A DNA stretch of 64,000 bases from Gnomoniopsis sp. IMI 355080. Its lineage: Eukaryota > Ascomycota > Sordariomycetes > Diaporthales > Gnomoniaceae. Positions within the stretch are counted from its first letter, which is position 1. Each line of letters opens with the position of its first letter. The notes under the pieces were generated by a model. That model saw only the letters and a list, made by a program, of their open reading frames with translations. It did no database searches and was not told the DNA's origin. The DNA lies in assembly GCA_027946555.1 (NCBI GenBank), contig JAPEVC010000065.1:62001-126000 (forward strand). Reading direction: 5' to 3'. A program made the translations under genes and the position numbers. Below, piece after piece: positions 33,097 to 42,170 of the stretch.

Positions 33097-34272
33097 GCAG
33101 GAAAACGGAGGACATCACGAACATGAGGCCGGGGATATGGCGGAACGCGAAGCCGTCGAACATTGTGATGATACTTCGGTATTGAGTGCTGGTCGCCGTA
33201 GATATGATTGCTACGCCACACGTATTGGAAATTACCTGCAAAAATTCGACGATTGAAAACTTTACAAACAAGATGTTGCTAAGTACAAGAGAATTGGGTT
33301 CAAAAGCTGATAGCAACGAAGTTGGGTCAGCAGCTGCTTAAATAGTGACACTTGGCGGCTAGGTGAATGGTTTGCTGTGCCGCATTGGAATTTCTCCATC
33401 CTTACCTAAGCGTCGATAACAACTTTGAGGATTGCGGCCATGCTTCATTTGAATGGATCCCAAACTTAACGGGTCTTTCATGATACAAACTTAATTTTGT
33501 GGGGTATATTGGTTTGTTAACGTGTCGATGTGCGGATCAGGCTCGCTCTTCAGTAATTAGCATCTCGCCAGAGCAGCCAGCCAAGGTTGCAGAGACGTTA
33601 ATAAAGTAGCGACTAGGACTGCGTATGTCAACAACAGGTCGTCTTCCAAAAGTCTGCTACATTGCTTAGGGTGAAACGCGCAAATTCTCGAGTGATGGGC
33701 CATCAAGACTTTCGCTTCGTCGACACGTCCATCCAGTACTGATCAATCGACAGTTCATTCTATAAACCCCGTCGCGTTGATCCATACGGTGAGAAGGCTA
33801 GCTAGCAGTATTCTTCCTCCTACCCGACCAAGTTGAAGTAGGGATAAGGCTTACTTAGCCTTCTGCGCCCTTTACACGTTCGAAGACTTAACAGAGGAAC
33901 AAAACAAAGTTGGTGAATTTGGTTCACGCGAAGACCAATGTGCTCCAAGTTTAGAATTCTCCGATTGTTGCCAATTATTATCCTTTGTCACTAGCTATGA
34001 ACAAGAAATATGTTATCGCCGCTACTGCAAATCGGCACACAGCCTCTCCTCACAAAGATGATTTGACAATGGAATATTCCATCTTTGTGGTCGAACTATA
34101 ATTGGATTGTGCTGATCTGGCATCCAAAAAAGTGTTCAAATACAAAGGAGCACCTTCTTCATCACCCTAACTTGCCACATTTCTGTCATTCTTACATTCT
34201 TCTCGTCAGCGTTTCCTACAAGCAATTCCCAATATTTTCTCTTCATCTCTTTCATCTCATAAAACGAACAAA
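33097..34272. other. Intergenic, 1.2 kb
   Basis: No gene is supported. The right part (about 34140-34270) is pyrimidine-rich with CT-rich blocks just upstream of the small gene at 34273, typical of an active fungal promoter and leader. Confidence 0.45.
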
Positions 34273-34509
34273 ATGTGTGTGCAGGCCACCTGGAAGAACG
34301 TGTGTGACCACTGCGAAAACAAGGCCCAGGCTGACAAGCGCAGGAAGGTCGAACGTGGTTGGTGCGGCTACGCCTATCGGTATAGGCAGTTTGGTTGTTG
34401 CCGGAACTTTGACAGCTACAATGTCAAGTACGCCGGTCGAATCGAAGCTTTCATGGACAGGTGCACCTTGAAGTCTCAGAACTGGGCTTTCGTTGAACGG
34501 CTTAAGTAA
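34273..34509 (+). CDS. Small basic Cys-containing protein (78 aa), unknown
   Basis: I do not recognise a family. The frame of 78 codons begins in an excellent context (ACAAA-ATG) after a CT-rich leader. It contains a CDHC pair early (Cys at about residues 11 and 14), a WCGY and a GCC further on and a single late Cys. It is rich in Arg, Lys and aromatic residues. No signal peptide is present, so a small intracellular, perhaps metal-binding, protein is most likely. A plus-strand frame overlapping from 34085 reads in another phase and looks like a shadow. Confidence 0.5.
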   Translation: MCVQATWKNVCDHCENKAQADKRRKVERGWCGYAYRYRQFGCCRNFDSYNVKYAGRIEAFMDRCTLKSQNWAFVERLK

Positions 34510-35381
34510 TTCTTAGTGTTACCTCCAGCTCTGGCTTTGACGTAAAAGACCAGGGGGAAAAGAGCAGGCATTTTGCGAGCCGCCGGCGGCAGGAAAATGG
34601 ATCTTCTGACCCATTAGTAATAGTAATTATGCGTAATTGTGAGGGCGACAAAGTACCAGATCACTCTTTGTCTGCATAGGCTGGTAGCGATACGTTTGGC
34701 GTCCGGAGTACTTCTCATAGAAAATCGAGTCAAAAAGTGATTCAACCTTCTCCATCAGAGTTCAGTGCCTTCATGGCAAATGATTAAATAACCCATAAGC
34801 TCCCGAGTTCCACCGACTGTCTATTGACTCTGATTTTATGTGGTTCATATAACATTCAGCATGGCTGAAACTCGGCGAATTCCCGTGTATGCCTTTGCTA
34901 GCAACATCCCGCCGAGGTAGACGAGACGTAGCTGGCTTTGTCTCGAATTTATGAGGCTCACACATTCGTTACCTAGCTTCCTATGAAGGGTACGCAGACT
35001 CTAATCCATAGAATAGACACGATCATTGTTCAATACCATATTATTTACTGTCTTTCACTTATAGACCAGCCTAAGCAGCAAAATGGCTGTCTTTACAACT
35101 GGTCGTTGTCTCAGATCTCAAGGCGCACATGACAATGGGCTTATTCTACTATCTCGAAGACAGTTCATCTCCAGACAAGGCCCAGATAGTGACAATGCCA
35201 TTGATGTGGAGAGACTCGAACAAAGGCCATTACACCGAGCTGTCGATATAATGTCGACCTCACTCCGTTCCCAAGCACCTAATCGAGGAAGCCAGACACG
35301 TCCGTCCACAAGATAAACAAGGAAAAGAAAAACAAGAAGTTCTTGACCATACTCCGAGATCCTTCAGTACCGCATTGCATC
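34510..35381. other. Leader region with a 77-codon upstream open frame
   Basis: No intact gene is certain. A frame at 35083-35316 has a very good start context (GCAAA-ATGG) and codes for 77 basic, Ser/Arg-rich residues. It ends 65 bp before the start of the next gene on the same strand, so it may be an upstream open reading frame in that gene's leader, or a separate microprotein. The rest shows nothing recognisable. Confidence 0.35.
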
Positions 35382-36176
35382 ATGGGCAGCAACTCATCCA
35401 AGCACAGTGTCGACAGGGCTCGTGAGTCCAGGACCAAGAAGAATCTCAGATCTGCCAACCGCCTGGAGCGGGACAGACAAAGTGACAACAGCTTCTTCCA
35501 CCGTCAGCCCAACTATGAGGACATCCGCTCCCAAGCATTGAGAAGAGCACACAGTTCGAGGATCTCCGAGCCAATGCCGGCAAGTCTACCGACCATGCCC
35601 ATGGCACCTGCTCCTATTCACTACAGACACAGTGCTGACCACCGACGACCACCACCGCCCCCCAACACGTCTTCTCCATCCAATTCGTCTGTGTTCACTT
35701 ACGCAAGCGCCGTTCCTGCGCCACTGAACATTGTGAAGAAGAAGAAGACGGCCCATCCTCCACCTCCTCCTTCTACTCCCCGTCGAACTTCGTCCTCGAA
35801 GCATTCAAGAGATGTGCCATCAACAGGTCGGCCTATGTTCCAACCTTCCATGAACGCACCACCCACGCTTCCTGCGAATTACTACCCGCCGACTTCGTCA
35901 AACAACAAGACCACTCGCAAATCGTCGTCGAGACGGGGACGCTCTCGCTCGCCAAAGAGACATCCCTCGCCCAAGCGACCGCAATCGGCTAGTTCCCAGA
36001 GACATGGTCCATCAACTGCACGCTACCCGCCTTCATCTGACCGTGCACCACCGCCTCTATCCTCTCGCAATATCCTCCCTCAAGCGCAATATGGGTCTGT
36101 GACCCCTCCTGCGCGTCACCGATCTGGGAGACGACATGTGAGTCGGGATGAGGTTCGTGGACGGCAATTGTGTTGA
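35382..36176 (+). CDS. N-myristoylated, disordered basic/Pro-rich protein
   Basis: No homolog is recognised. The frame is open from 35343, but the ATG at 35382 is chosen because it yields MGSNSSKHS, a perfect N-myristoylation signal (Met-Gly with Ser at position 6 and Lys at 7), as in membrane-attached signalling proteins. The 264-aa product has essentially no hydrophobic core. It is rich in Ser, Pro, Arg and His, with runs of prolines (HPPPPPSTP), a KKKK block, and RS-type segments (RRGRSRSPKRHPSPKRP). A membrane-attached scaffold or regulator is a reasonable guess, not a function call. Composition differs from neighbouring intergenic DNA, and the reading frame is free of stops over 800 bases, which supports a real gene. 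Confidence 0.65.
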   Translation: MGSNSSKHSVDRARESRTKKNLRSANRLERDRQSDNSFFHRQPNYEDIRSQALRRAHSSRISEPMPASLPTMPMAPAPIHYRHSADHRRPPPPPNTSSPSNSSVFTYASAVPAPLNIVKKKKTAHPPPPPSTPRRTSSSKHSRDVPSTGRPMFQPSMNAPPTLPANYYPPTSSNNKTTRKSSSRRGRSRSPKRHPSPKRPQSASSQRHGPSTARYPPSSDRAPPPLSSRNILPQAQYGSVTPPARHRSGRRHVSRDEVRGRQLC

Positions 36177-36407
36177 GCAAAATTAATTCAGTGAGTTTTC
36201 CCGACATTCTTTTAGATATTTTCCTTTGTTATTTCAAATCCAGAAACCCAGGCTTGGTATGTATGCGAGCAGGGCGTCTTCCCGACATTGATTGTGGGCA
36301 AGTGCCTCATTTTTAGAAGTTAGAGAATATACCCAAAAACCCTGACAATCCAAATCTCTCAATTCTCTGTACATCCAGGTTTGTACTGTGAAATCCCTCC
36401 ACAATCT

Positions 36408-36671
36408 TTACTCATGCTGCCGTTGCTCCGTGATGACTTGAGAATGCGGTTTATTCAAACCGCCGTTGAAACCAATACCACCTATTACCGCCGCTAGCGT
36501 TGTAGCCTTGAAAATGGTCTCGTACTGTTCAGTCTTGATGCGTGAATTGTATGGTTGGCGTGACACCCGGAAGAAGGCTGCTCCTGTGAAGAACAGCCAT
36601 GAGCCGAAGAGAATGTAAAGACGATAAGGGTACAATTGTGAGAACCGTGAGTTTGGTTCTTGAATCGCCAT
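36408..36671 (-). CDS. Small two-helix membrane protein (87 aa), unknown
   Basis: Single-exon frame starting MAIQEPNSRF, chosen at 36671 because the longer upstream frame (to 36875) is basic and low-quality. Two hydrophobic segments are visible, YILFGSWLFFTGAAFF and TLAAVIGGIGFNGG, separated by a polar loop with Tyr and Lys. The layout resembles small inner-mitochondrial or ER membrane proteins, but no family is recognised. It is followed by a 3' region shared with the convergent myristoylated-protein gene. Confidence 0.5.
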   Translation of the reverse strand: MAIQEPNSRFSQLYPYRLYILFGSWLFFTGAAFFRVSRQPYNSRIKTEQYETIFKATTLAAVIGGIGFNGGLNKPHSQVITEQRQHE

Positions 36672-37100
36672 TACGAATTGGAGGGCAGAAAAGACTGAGA
36701 ATCTAATCCTGGGTCCGAGTTTGCTCCCCCGTTCCTTTGATAGTTGAAAGTCCATGACGTCCAAAGCTGAGCCCTTCTCGCGGATTGACAGCTTCCGCCA
36801 GCTGTCACCGGCTGTGCGCAATGTCCAGCCAGCTTTGGATTTGATTCTCCGTACAGCCAACGAATTGAGTCGCAAAGTAAAGCTGAGGTGTCGTCAAACC
36901 ATGTGGCGATAGTTGAGTAAGGCACGCATCCACTGTGATAGGTGAAAATCTTGACGTGCTGTTGGTACGAGATGATAAGCCTTCGGCAGTTGAAGTGGTA
37001 TCTTTCCTGGGCAAGTCTGTTCGTTGTCCCACTCCCTCGTAGATATACCGCCCTGTGGCACGAAGAATAGCACCACTGTGGCCTTTCAGATTGAAGCGTC

Positions 37101-37835
37101 TCAAACATCCCTCCACTTCCATACACTCCACTCATGCAGCTTCTCGTCATCCCACTCCCTCAGGTCGATCTCCTCTCTCCCCTCTTGGTCAGCCACAAGC
37201 CCACCCGCCTCCATCAACTCCCAGAACTCCCGCATGTAGTCGATGTAAGCCACTCTCATGGCGTAGACCACAATGGCCTTGGCATTCTTTGACCGTCGCA
37301 GACATCTCAAAATGGCTTGGCTTAGAAGCTCTGGGTGTTCCTCCGTATACATAGTATCCGCGGCAAGGATGATCGGGAAGCCATTTACGTCGTCAACAGT
37401 AAAGGAGCCTTTGTCACCGTCTGCTTCAGCTGAATAGAGATGGACGGTGTCGGGTTCCTTCCAGTCGAGTGTGCCGCATACCGCCGATGCTCCATGAACT
37501 TTCAAAGTGTCTGTGTTGAGATCAACGTTGGCCTGGACGCCCGGCACGATGGTTGGCAGATCTGTCAAGAGTGCCCCGGTACCCCAGACGCAGGCTGCTG
37601 TGAGACCACTCAGTCCCGTGCCAGCACCGAGTTCCAGGATTGTGAAACGGTCATTGTCTTGTTGAAGTTGTTGTTGGTTGATATCCAGCTTGTGCAGCAA
37701 ATTTGAAAGGATACCAGCTGAGCTCCATGTTGTCAACGACAGGCCCTCTGCTCTACATGGAGTATCGACAATGGCAATTGGTATGTCCTCTTCATCACTC
37801 TTGGGCACCTTGAATACTTTTCTATTGAGCGCCAT
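37101..37835 (-). CDS. METTL21/EFM-type class I protein (lysine) methyltransferase
   Basis: This is a single-exon, 244-aa S-adenosylmethionine-dependent methyltransferase of the methyltransferase-16 family. In fungi it includes elongation-factor lysine methyltransferases and nicotinamide-N-methyltransferase-like proteins. Visible features: the tryptophan of SLTTWSSAGIL (about 33-43), which precedes motif I; motif I ILELGAGTGLSGL (66-78) that binds SAM; LLTDLPTIVPGVQANVDLN (motif post-I region); and IILAADTMYTEEHPELL, corresponding to the DxxY motif that carries the lysine-methyltransferase signature in this family. The end EWSVWKWRDV is also typical. It is intracellular, with no targeting signal. 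The exact substrate is not predictable from the sequence. Neighbouring genes are unrelated. Confidence 0.9.
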   Translation of the reverse strand: MALNRKVFKVPKSDEEDIPIAIVDTPCRAEGLSLTTWSSAGILSNLLHKLDINQQQLQQDNDRFTILELGAGTGLSGLTAACVWGTGALLTDLPTIVPGVQANVDLNTDTLKVHGASAVCGTLDWKEPDTVHLYSAEADGDKGSFTVDDVNGFPIILAADTMYTEEHPELLSQAILRCLRRSKNAKAIVVYAMRVAYIDYMREFWELMEAGGLVADQEGREEIDLREWDDEKLHEWSVWKWRDV

Positions 37836-40398
37836 TGTTGGTGTTGGGGGATAGATTCGTTATTCTGTGAGGTTGGAAAAATCCCTGGAAATCTAAAAAA
37901 ATTAACGTTGCGTGCGCTAGCCGAAATGGATGGACTTGCAGGGTTCATCACCCAAGCCAGGCCCAAGCGTAACTTCCGGGTACACCCGTCTAACCGGCGG
38001 AGACCCACAAACAGAGGCTCTTGAGGCCTTGTGTTAGTTAGAGCCAAACCTGATGATTGACAAGCTTGTGTCCCCTCCAGCAGCACTTGGCTTAAGCCAC
38101 GAGAGAAACACACATCTTGGAGACAAATGAATGCTGGATTATCTCAGTAAAAAGTTACAATCTCAACTTCATACTCTCAATACAACAACAACATTGCTTC
38201 TTGTCAAGCAATATCCAACTCCACGGGAAAGCATTCTTCAACATCAGAACCAACATCTGGACCCAAACCCTCAGTATATCAAACCACATTCATAGATGCT
38301 TATCTCCGCTCATGAAGCTTAAGTGCATCAAGTAACGACCAAAATTTATTAACAAGTACACAAAATTGCCAATATGAAGCAGCAAAGACTCTCTAGGACC
38401 TCTGGCTCTATGACGTTTGACCTGAAGCATTTCTCTAATTCGGGCACATTGGGTATGACATCTTACAAAAATTTACGCACAATTCCGCGGCGAAGCTAGT
38501 CAAGAACTCAATTTTTTTTATCGTTTCCTGAAATATGTAGTCGAGATACTCATGCATTTACGTTGTTGTATTGGTTTGCTGTAGAAAGGCTAAGCGAAGG
38601 TTGAATGCCCGATCCGCATCGAGCAACACTTAACATTCTCGAAGTGGAGAAAGCTCTCGGCCTCCCGGCTAAACGTGAGACCCGAAAATGGTTATCTTAC
38701 AGTGCTTTCGTCCAAACTAGTCATCACCGACAAGACCCGCTTACGGTGGGAACAAGCCCATGATGCTACATCTAGAGGCACGCGATACGTCTGGAAAAAC
38801 GCAGTGCGATTTTCGTTACAGTTTGTGTCTATGTGTAAGAAGAAGATAGGATAAGGAAATCCATTCTATCTAGAGTATAATATTTGATATGCAGTCGATT
38901 CGAATACCAGAAGCGCCTCGGGATGCCGCCAACTCGGTCCTCCTTCCCAACCATCGGAATTCGCTGTAGCAACGATCAAGAACTTGGGAAAGATCTGCTC
39001 CCTGGAGTTTGATGCTCTTTTTCTCTCTGCTTACACGAATACGTCTTTCTTGGCCATTAATCACGCTGACCTGTGGCTGATGCTTGGTAACGTTAGCGCC
39101 GACAAGTGGCAGATAAGTAATATAATTCGAAACGGACTGACAACCTAGAAGCCTCGGCCATGATACCAGGTCTCTACTAAGTTGTGACGTGCAACGTTCC
39201 TCAGTAGGCTATACTGTCTTTTATGAATTATTTCGTGAACTTCCACACTTCAACCTCTCATAGAGGTCTTTGCGATATTTGATGGATCTGAACGGCGGAC
39301 CCTGGGATGTGACGAGATACTGCTGTGCACTAGATAAGTAACTGGCGAATGAGCAGCTTGCATGAGACCTTTATGGAACTACACATCGCGCCATCACGTC
39401 TCTCATTGCAGCTAGTATTTGCTCCACCTGGATCTTTGTGCCATGAGAAACACTATTGAGCATCTCGGGGCTCAATACTTCATGAAACATGGTGATTCTC
39501 CATCCAAGGAATGATGATGCCATCACTTGTAGCGCCTTAAGTCAAAATCAGGCAAGCGAGGCGACAACCAAGACTGCAGATGTCACAAAGACAGCAGACT
39601 GACTGGGGAACTGTTCTCGAAATACTGACTTGCATTACTATCCCAGCCACTGCAGCCCATGTTGAAAAATTCGAGGAACAAATAACGGACCTTCTCCGCC
39701 TTGGCAGGAGGATCTCGCTGGCCAGCTTGGCTGCCGGCTCAGTTGGAAACAGAACTACTTGCTTGGCATGTCTTGGCGTTTATCCATTCCAACCAGGTGG
39801 GCTCCGTCAAACTCTCCTGCCAAGATGTACATCTGGGGCAAGCAAGCACGTATGTCAACCTTTCAAGGAAAAAAGTGGATGTCTACGGACGTATGCGAAG
39901 GTCATCCACCGTAGCGGCGTGTAATTTCAGCCTCGCATATATTGCGGGCGCAAAGATACGGACTCTTCAGGGAGTGATCGTAGCCCATCAGGTCAGCAAT
40001 TTCGTCGATTTTGGAATTTTCAGTCCACAAATCCAGGACAAGGCTAGCAGGCTATCTCGCCTTACCACTATGGAGCACTGATAGATGGGTCAAATTGTTT
40101 CTAGAGTGGTGACGGGCGGATCAGTGTACAGCCCTGTGCTCAGCCCTGTCCCCTCGTCTCCTGGTCGGCCTGCCTGAATAGAGATCAGTCCCGTGGAGGC
40201 GAGAACAGGCCCACCAAGCTTAATGTTAAACAGAGATAGAGTGAACTAGACCTCATTTATGGGCTGGCTAGCCTTGGCTACCAGGACTGCAAGATACCCC
40301 TTAGTTGTTTCCTTTCTGTGGGGTCAGCTCGCTCCTCTAATGGTGAGCTCAATACCGACCTCAATGGTGAGTTCGGGGAGAATAGGGAGGTCTCTGGC
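37836..40398. other. Intergenic, 2.6 kb, no supported gene
   Basis: Overlapping frames at 39580-40081 (114 and 127 codons) and a 64-codon minus-strand frame near 39 kb have no recognisable domain, and splice options do not join them convincingly. The base composition is mixed without strong AT bias, so this could include decayed sequence. No repeat ends or RNA genes were recognised. Confidence 0.45.
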
Positions 40399-40406
40399 TA
40401 TATATG
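40399..40406 (+). promoter_or_regulatory. TATA box of the AA9 gene
   Basis: TATATATG, about 225 bp upstream of the start codon at 40630. A long CT-rich leader follows, with repeated CA/TC tracts up to the ATG (CATCACA-ATG). This is a strong, regulated-looking promoter, as is common for secreted plant-cell-wall enzymes. Confidence 0.45.
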
Positions 40407-40629
40407 ACCCTTAGTGACACCATTCGAAGTAGTCAGAATGTTTTGAATCTTCCAATCCATCACACTTCACCGACATTCACTTTCAATTCACTCTTTTTGT
40501 ACTTTGCAATCTTTGGCTGAGCCACTCGTTGATTTTACCTAAACGGTACACAATTTTTCTTTTCACGGCCCTTGGTCAGCAGACTGTTGCATCTACATAA
40601 CCCATCAAATCATTCATCATATCATCACA

Positions 40630-41607
40630 ATGCGTTACACTCTTGCCGTCATCGTCGCAGCCTTCGTGGCCAGCGCATCCGCCCACACCAGAATCTACAG
40701 CGCGTGGGTCAACGGCGAGGACCAAGGCGATGGCCGTGGCACCTACATCCGCTCGCCTCCCACAAACGACCCCGTGAAGGACTTGACCACCTCAGACATT
40801 GTCTGCAACGTTGCTGGCGCCACCGCCGTCTCCGACTTCGTCTCTGCCGCTGCCGGTGATACCATCACTATGGAGTGGTACCACGACTCCCGTGGCGACG
40901 ACATCATTGCCAGCTCGCACAAGGGACCCATCATTACTTACATCGCCGAGTACTTTGAGGACGCCGGAGCTTCGCCCATCTGGACCAAGATTGCTGAGCA
41001 GGGTTATGATAGCTCCTCGGACACCTGGGCCGTGGACGACTTGATCTCCGCTGGCGGCAAGATCGACTTCACGCTGCCCAGCAACATCAAGGCTGGCAAG
41101 TACATGGTCCGTCAGGAGATCATTGCCCTGCACGAGTCCGATACCTGCTACGCCACTGCTGGCTCTCGTGGTGCCCAGTTCTACCCGTCCTGCGTGCAGT
41201 TCGAGGTCACTGGCTCCGGCACCGCCACCCCGGACCAGGCCTTCGACTTCAATGCCAACTACAGCTGTGACCTTCCCGGTATCGAGTTCAACTTGTACGG
41301 CGACTTCACCTCGTACGAGATTCCCGGCCCTGCGGTCGAGAGCACGCTGGGTGGATCATCCTCCTCCAGCTCAGGAAGCTCGGACAGCTCTTCCGGCTCA
41401 TCCAGCTCAGCAAGCGCTTCTGCGGCCGTAACGTCCTCGGGTTCCAGCCCATCTGGGGTTGCTAATGCTGCGGGCAACGCGGCGGCTCCCACCACTCTCG
41501 CCACTTCCACCACTGCGGCTGCTGCCGCTGCCCAGCCTACCGCGGCCTCTGGCAGTGGCTCATCCTGCAGCAAGCGTCGCAAGGCGCGTGCTGCCCAGCG
41601 TGCCTAA
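40630..41607 (+). CDS. AA9-like lytic polysaccharide monooxygenase with low-complexity tail
   Basis: A secreted copper enzyme of the AA9 (formerly GH61) type that oxidatively cleaves cellulose or related glycans. Single exon, 325 aa. The signal peptide (MRYTLAVIVAAFVASASA) is cleaved just before His19, which forms the copper histidine brace. The second brace His is His97 in SSHKGPIITYI. Active-site partners His168 (ALHES), Gln183 and Tyr185 (GAQFYPSC) are present, so the copper site looks complete. The family's PPTNDPVKDLTTSDIVCN segment lies near residue 44. The catalytic domain ends at about 240 (YEIPGPAV), followed by an 80-residue Ser/Ala/Thr-rich linker and a basic end (CSKRRKARAAQRA), without a carbohydrate-binding module. 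The tail is not a classical GPI signal. Oxygen chemistry and substrate are inferred from the family. Confidence 0.92.
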   Translation: MRYTLAVIVAAFVASASAHTRIYSAWVNGEDQGDGRGTYIRSPPTNDPVKDLTTSDIVCNVAGATAVSDFVSAAAGDTITMEWYHDSRGDDIIASSHKGPIITYIAEYFEDAGASPIWTKIAEQGYDSSSDTWAVDDLISAGGKIDFTLPSNIKAGKYMVRQEIIALHESDTCYATAGSRGAQFYPSCVQFEVTGSGTATPDQAFDFNANYSCDLPGIEFNLYGDFTSYEIPGPAVESTLGGSSSSSSGSSDSSSGSSSSASASAAVTSSGSSPSGVANAAGNAAAPTTLATSTTAAAAAAQPTAASGSGSSCSKRRKARAAQRA

Positions 41608-42170
41608 AGCTGTTAACCTGAATATAAATTATTTGTAGGATGAAGAAGGCTATGGATGGGTTGTATTGGTACGGACATGTCTTCACTGTATTTAGGATTT
41701 TTCCCTTTATTAGACTAAGGATAGATTGCTTTTACTTAATAACAGCATCTATTCCATTTGCACTGCAAAGACGGTGGAGACTAGTATACCTACGGTGCAT
41801 GAAAATAACACAAGCGTGGAATGTACATCAGTGACGAGGTGCTTGTACAAGTATCGTCAACATGCATGTGGTGGGCCGTCTCAGGTTTATGCTTTCATGC
41901 AGCGCTGTATAACATTTTAGCGGGGCTTCCGACTGGGCGTTGTATCCTGCTTCTAGTTTTCTAAATTGCAGTTCCATTTCCCGGTGCTATATAATATTCC
42001 AGATGCAAAAACAAAGCTATTCAAAGCTATACACAGTGGGGAATTATAATGAGATCTTTCACAAAAATAAAGTATATGAACAGAAAGAATCAGGGTATTA
42101 CTCCAAGCTGACAAGATTCTGTTCGCGACCCAAGGCCCGCGGCTAGATCAAGTCCTATCCGCAAGGAGTC
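41608..42170. other. Intergenic between AA9 and double-AOS genes (convergent)
   Basis: About 560 bases of AT-rich 3' sequence for two convergent genes; nothing else is supported. Confidence 0.5.

Noticed and set aside
34085..34471. 128-codon plus-strand frame overlapping the small Cys protein
   Set aside because: No start context or domain; covers the CT-rich leader.
36671..37150. 159-codon minus-strand frame upstream of the small membrane protein
   Set aside because: Runs through the methyltransferase 3' end, unrecognised and compositionally random.
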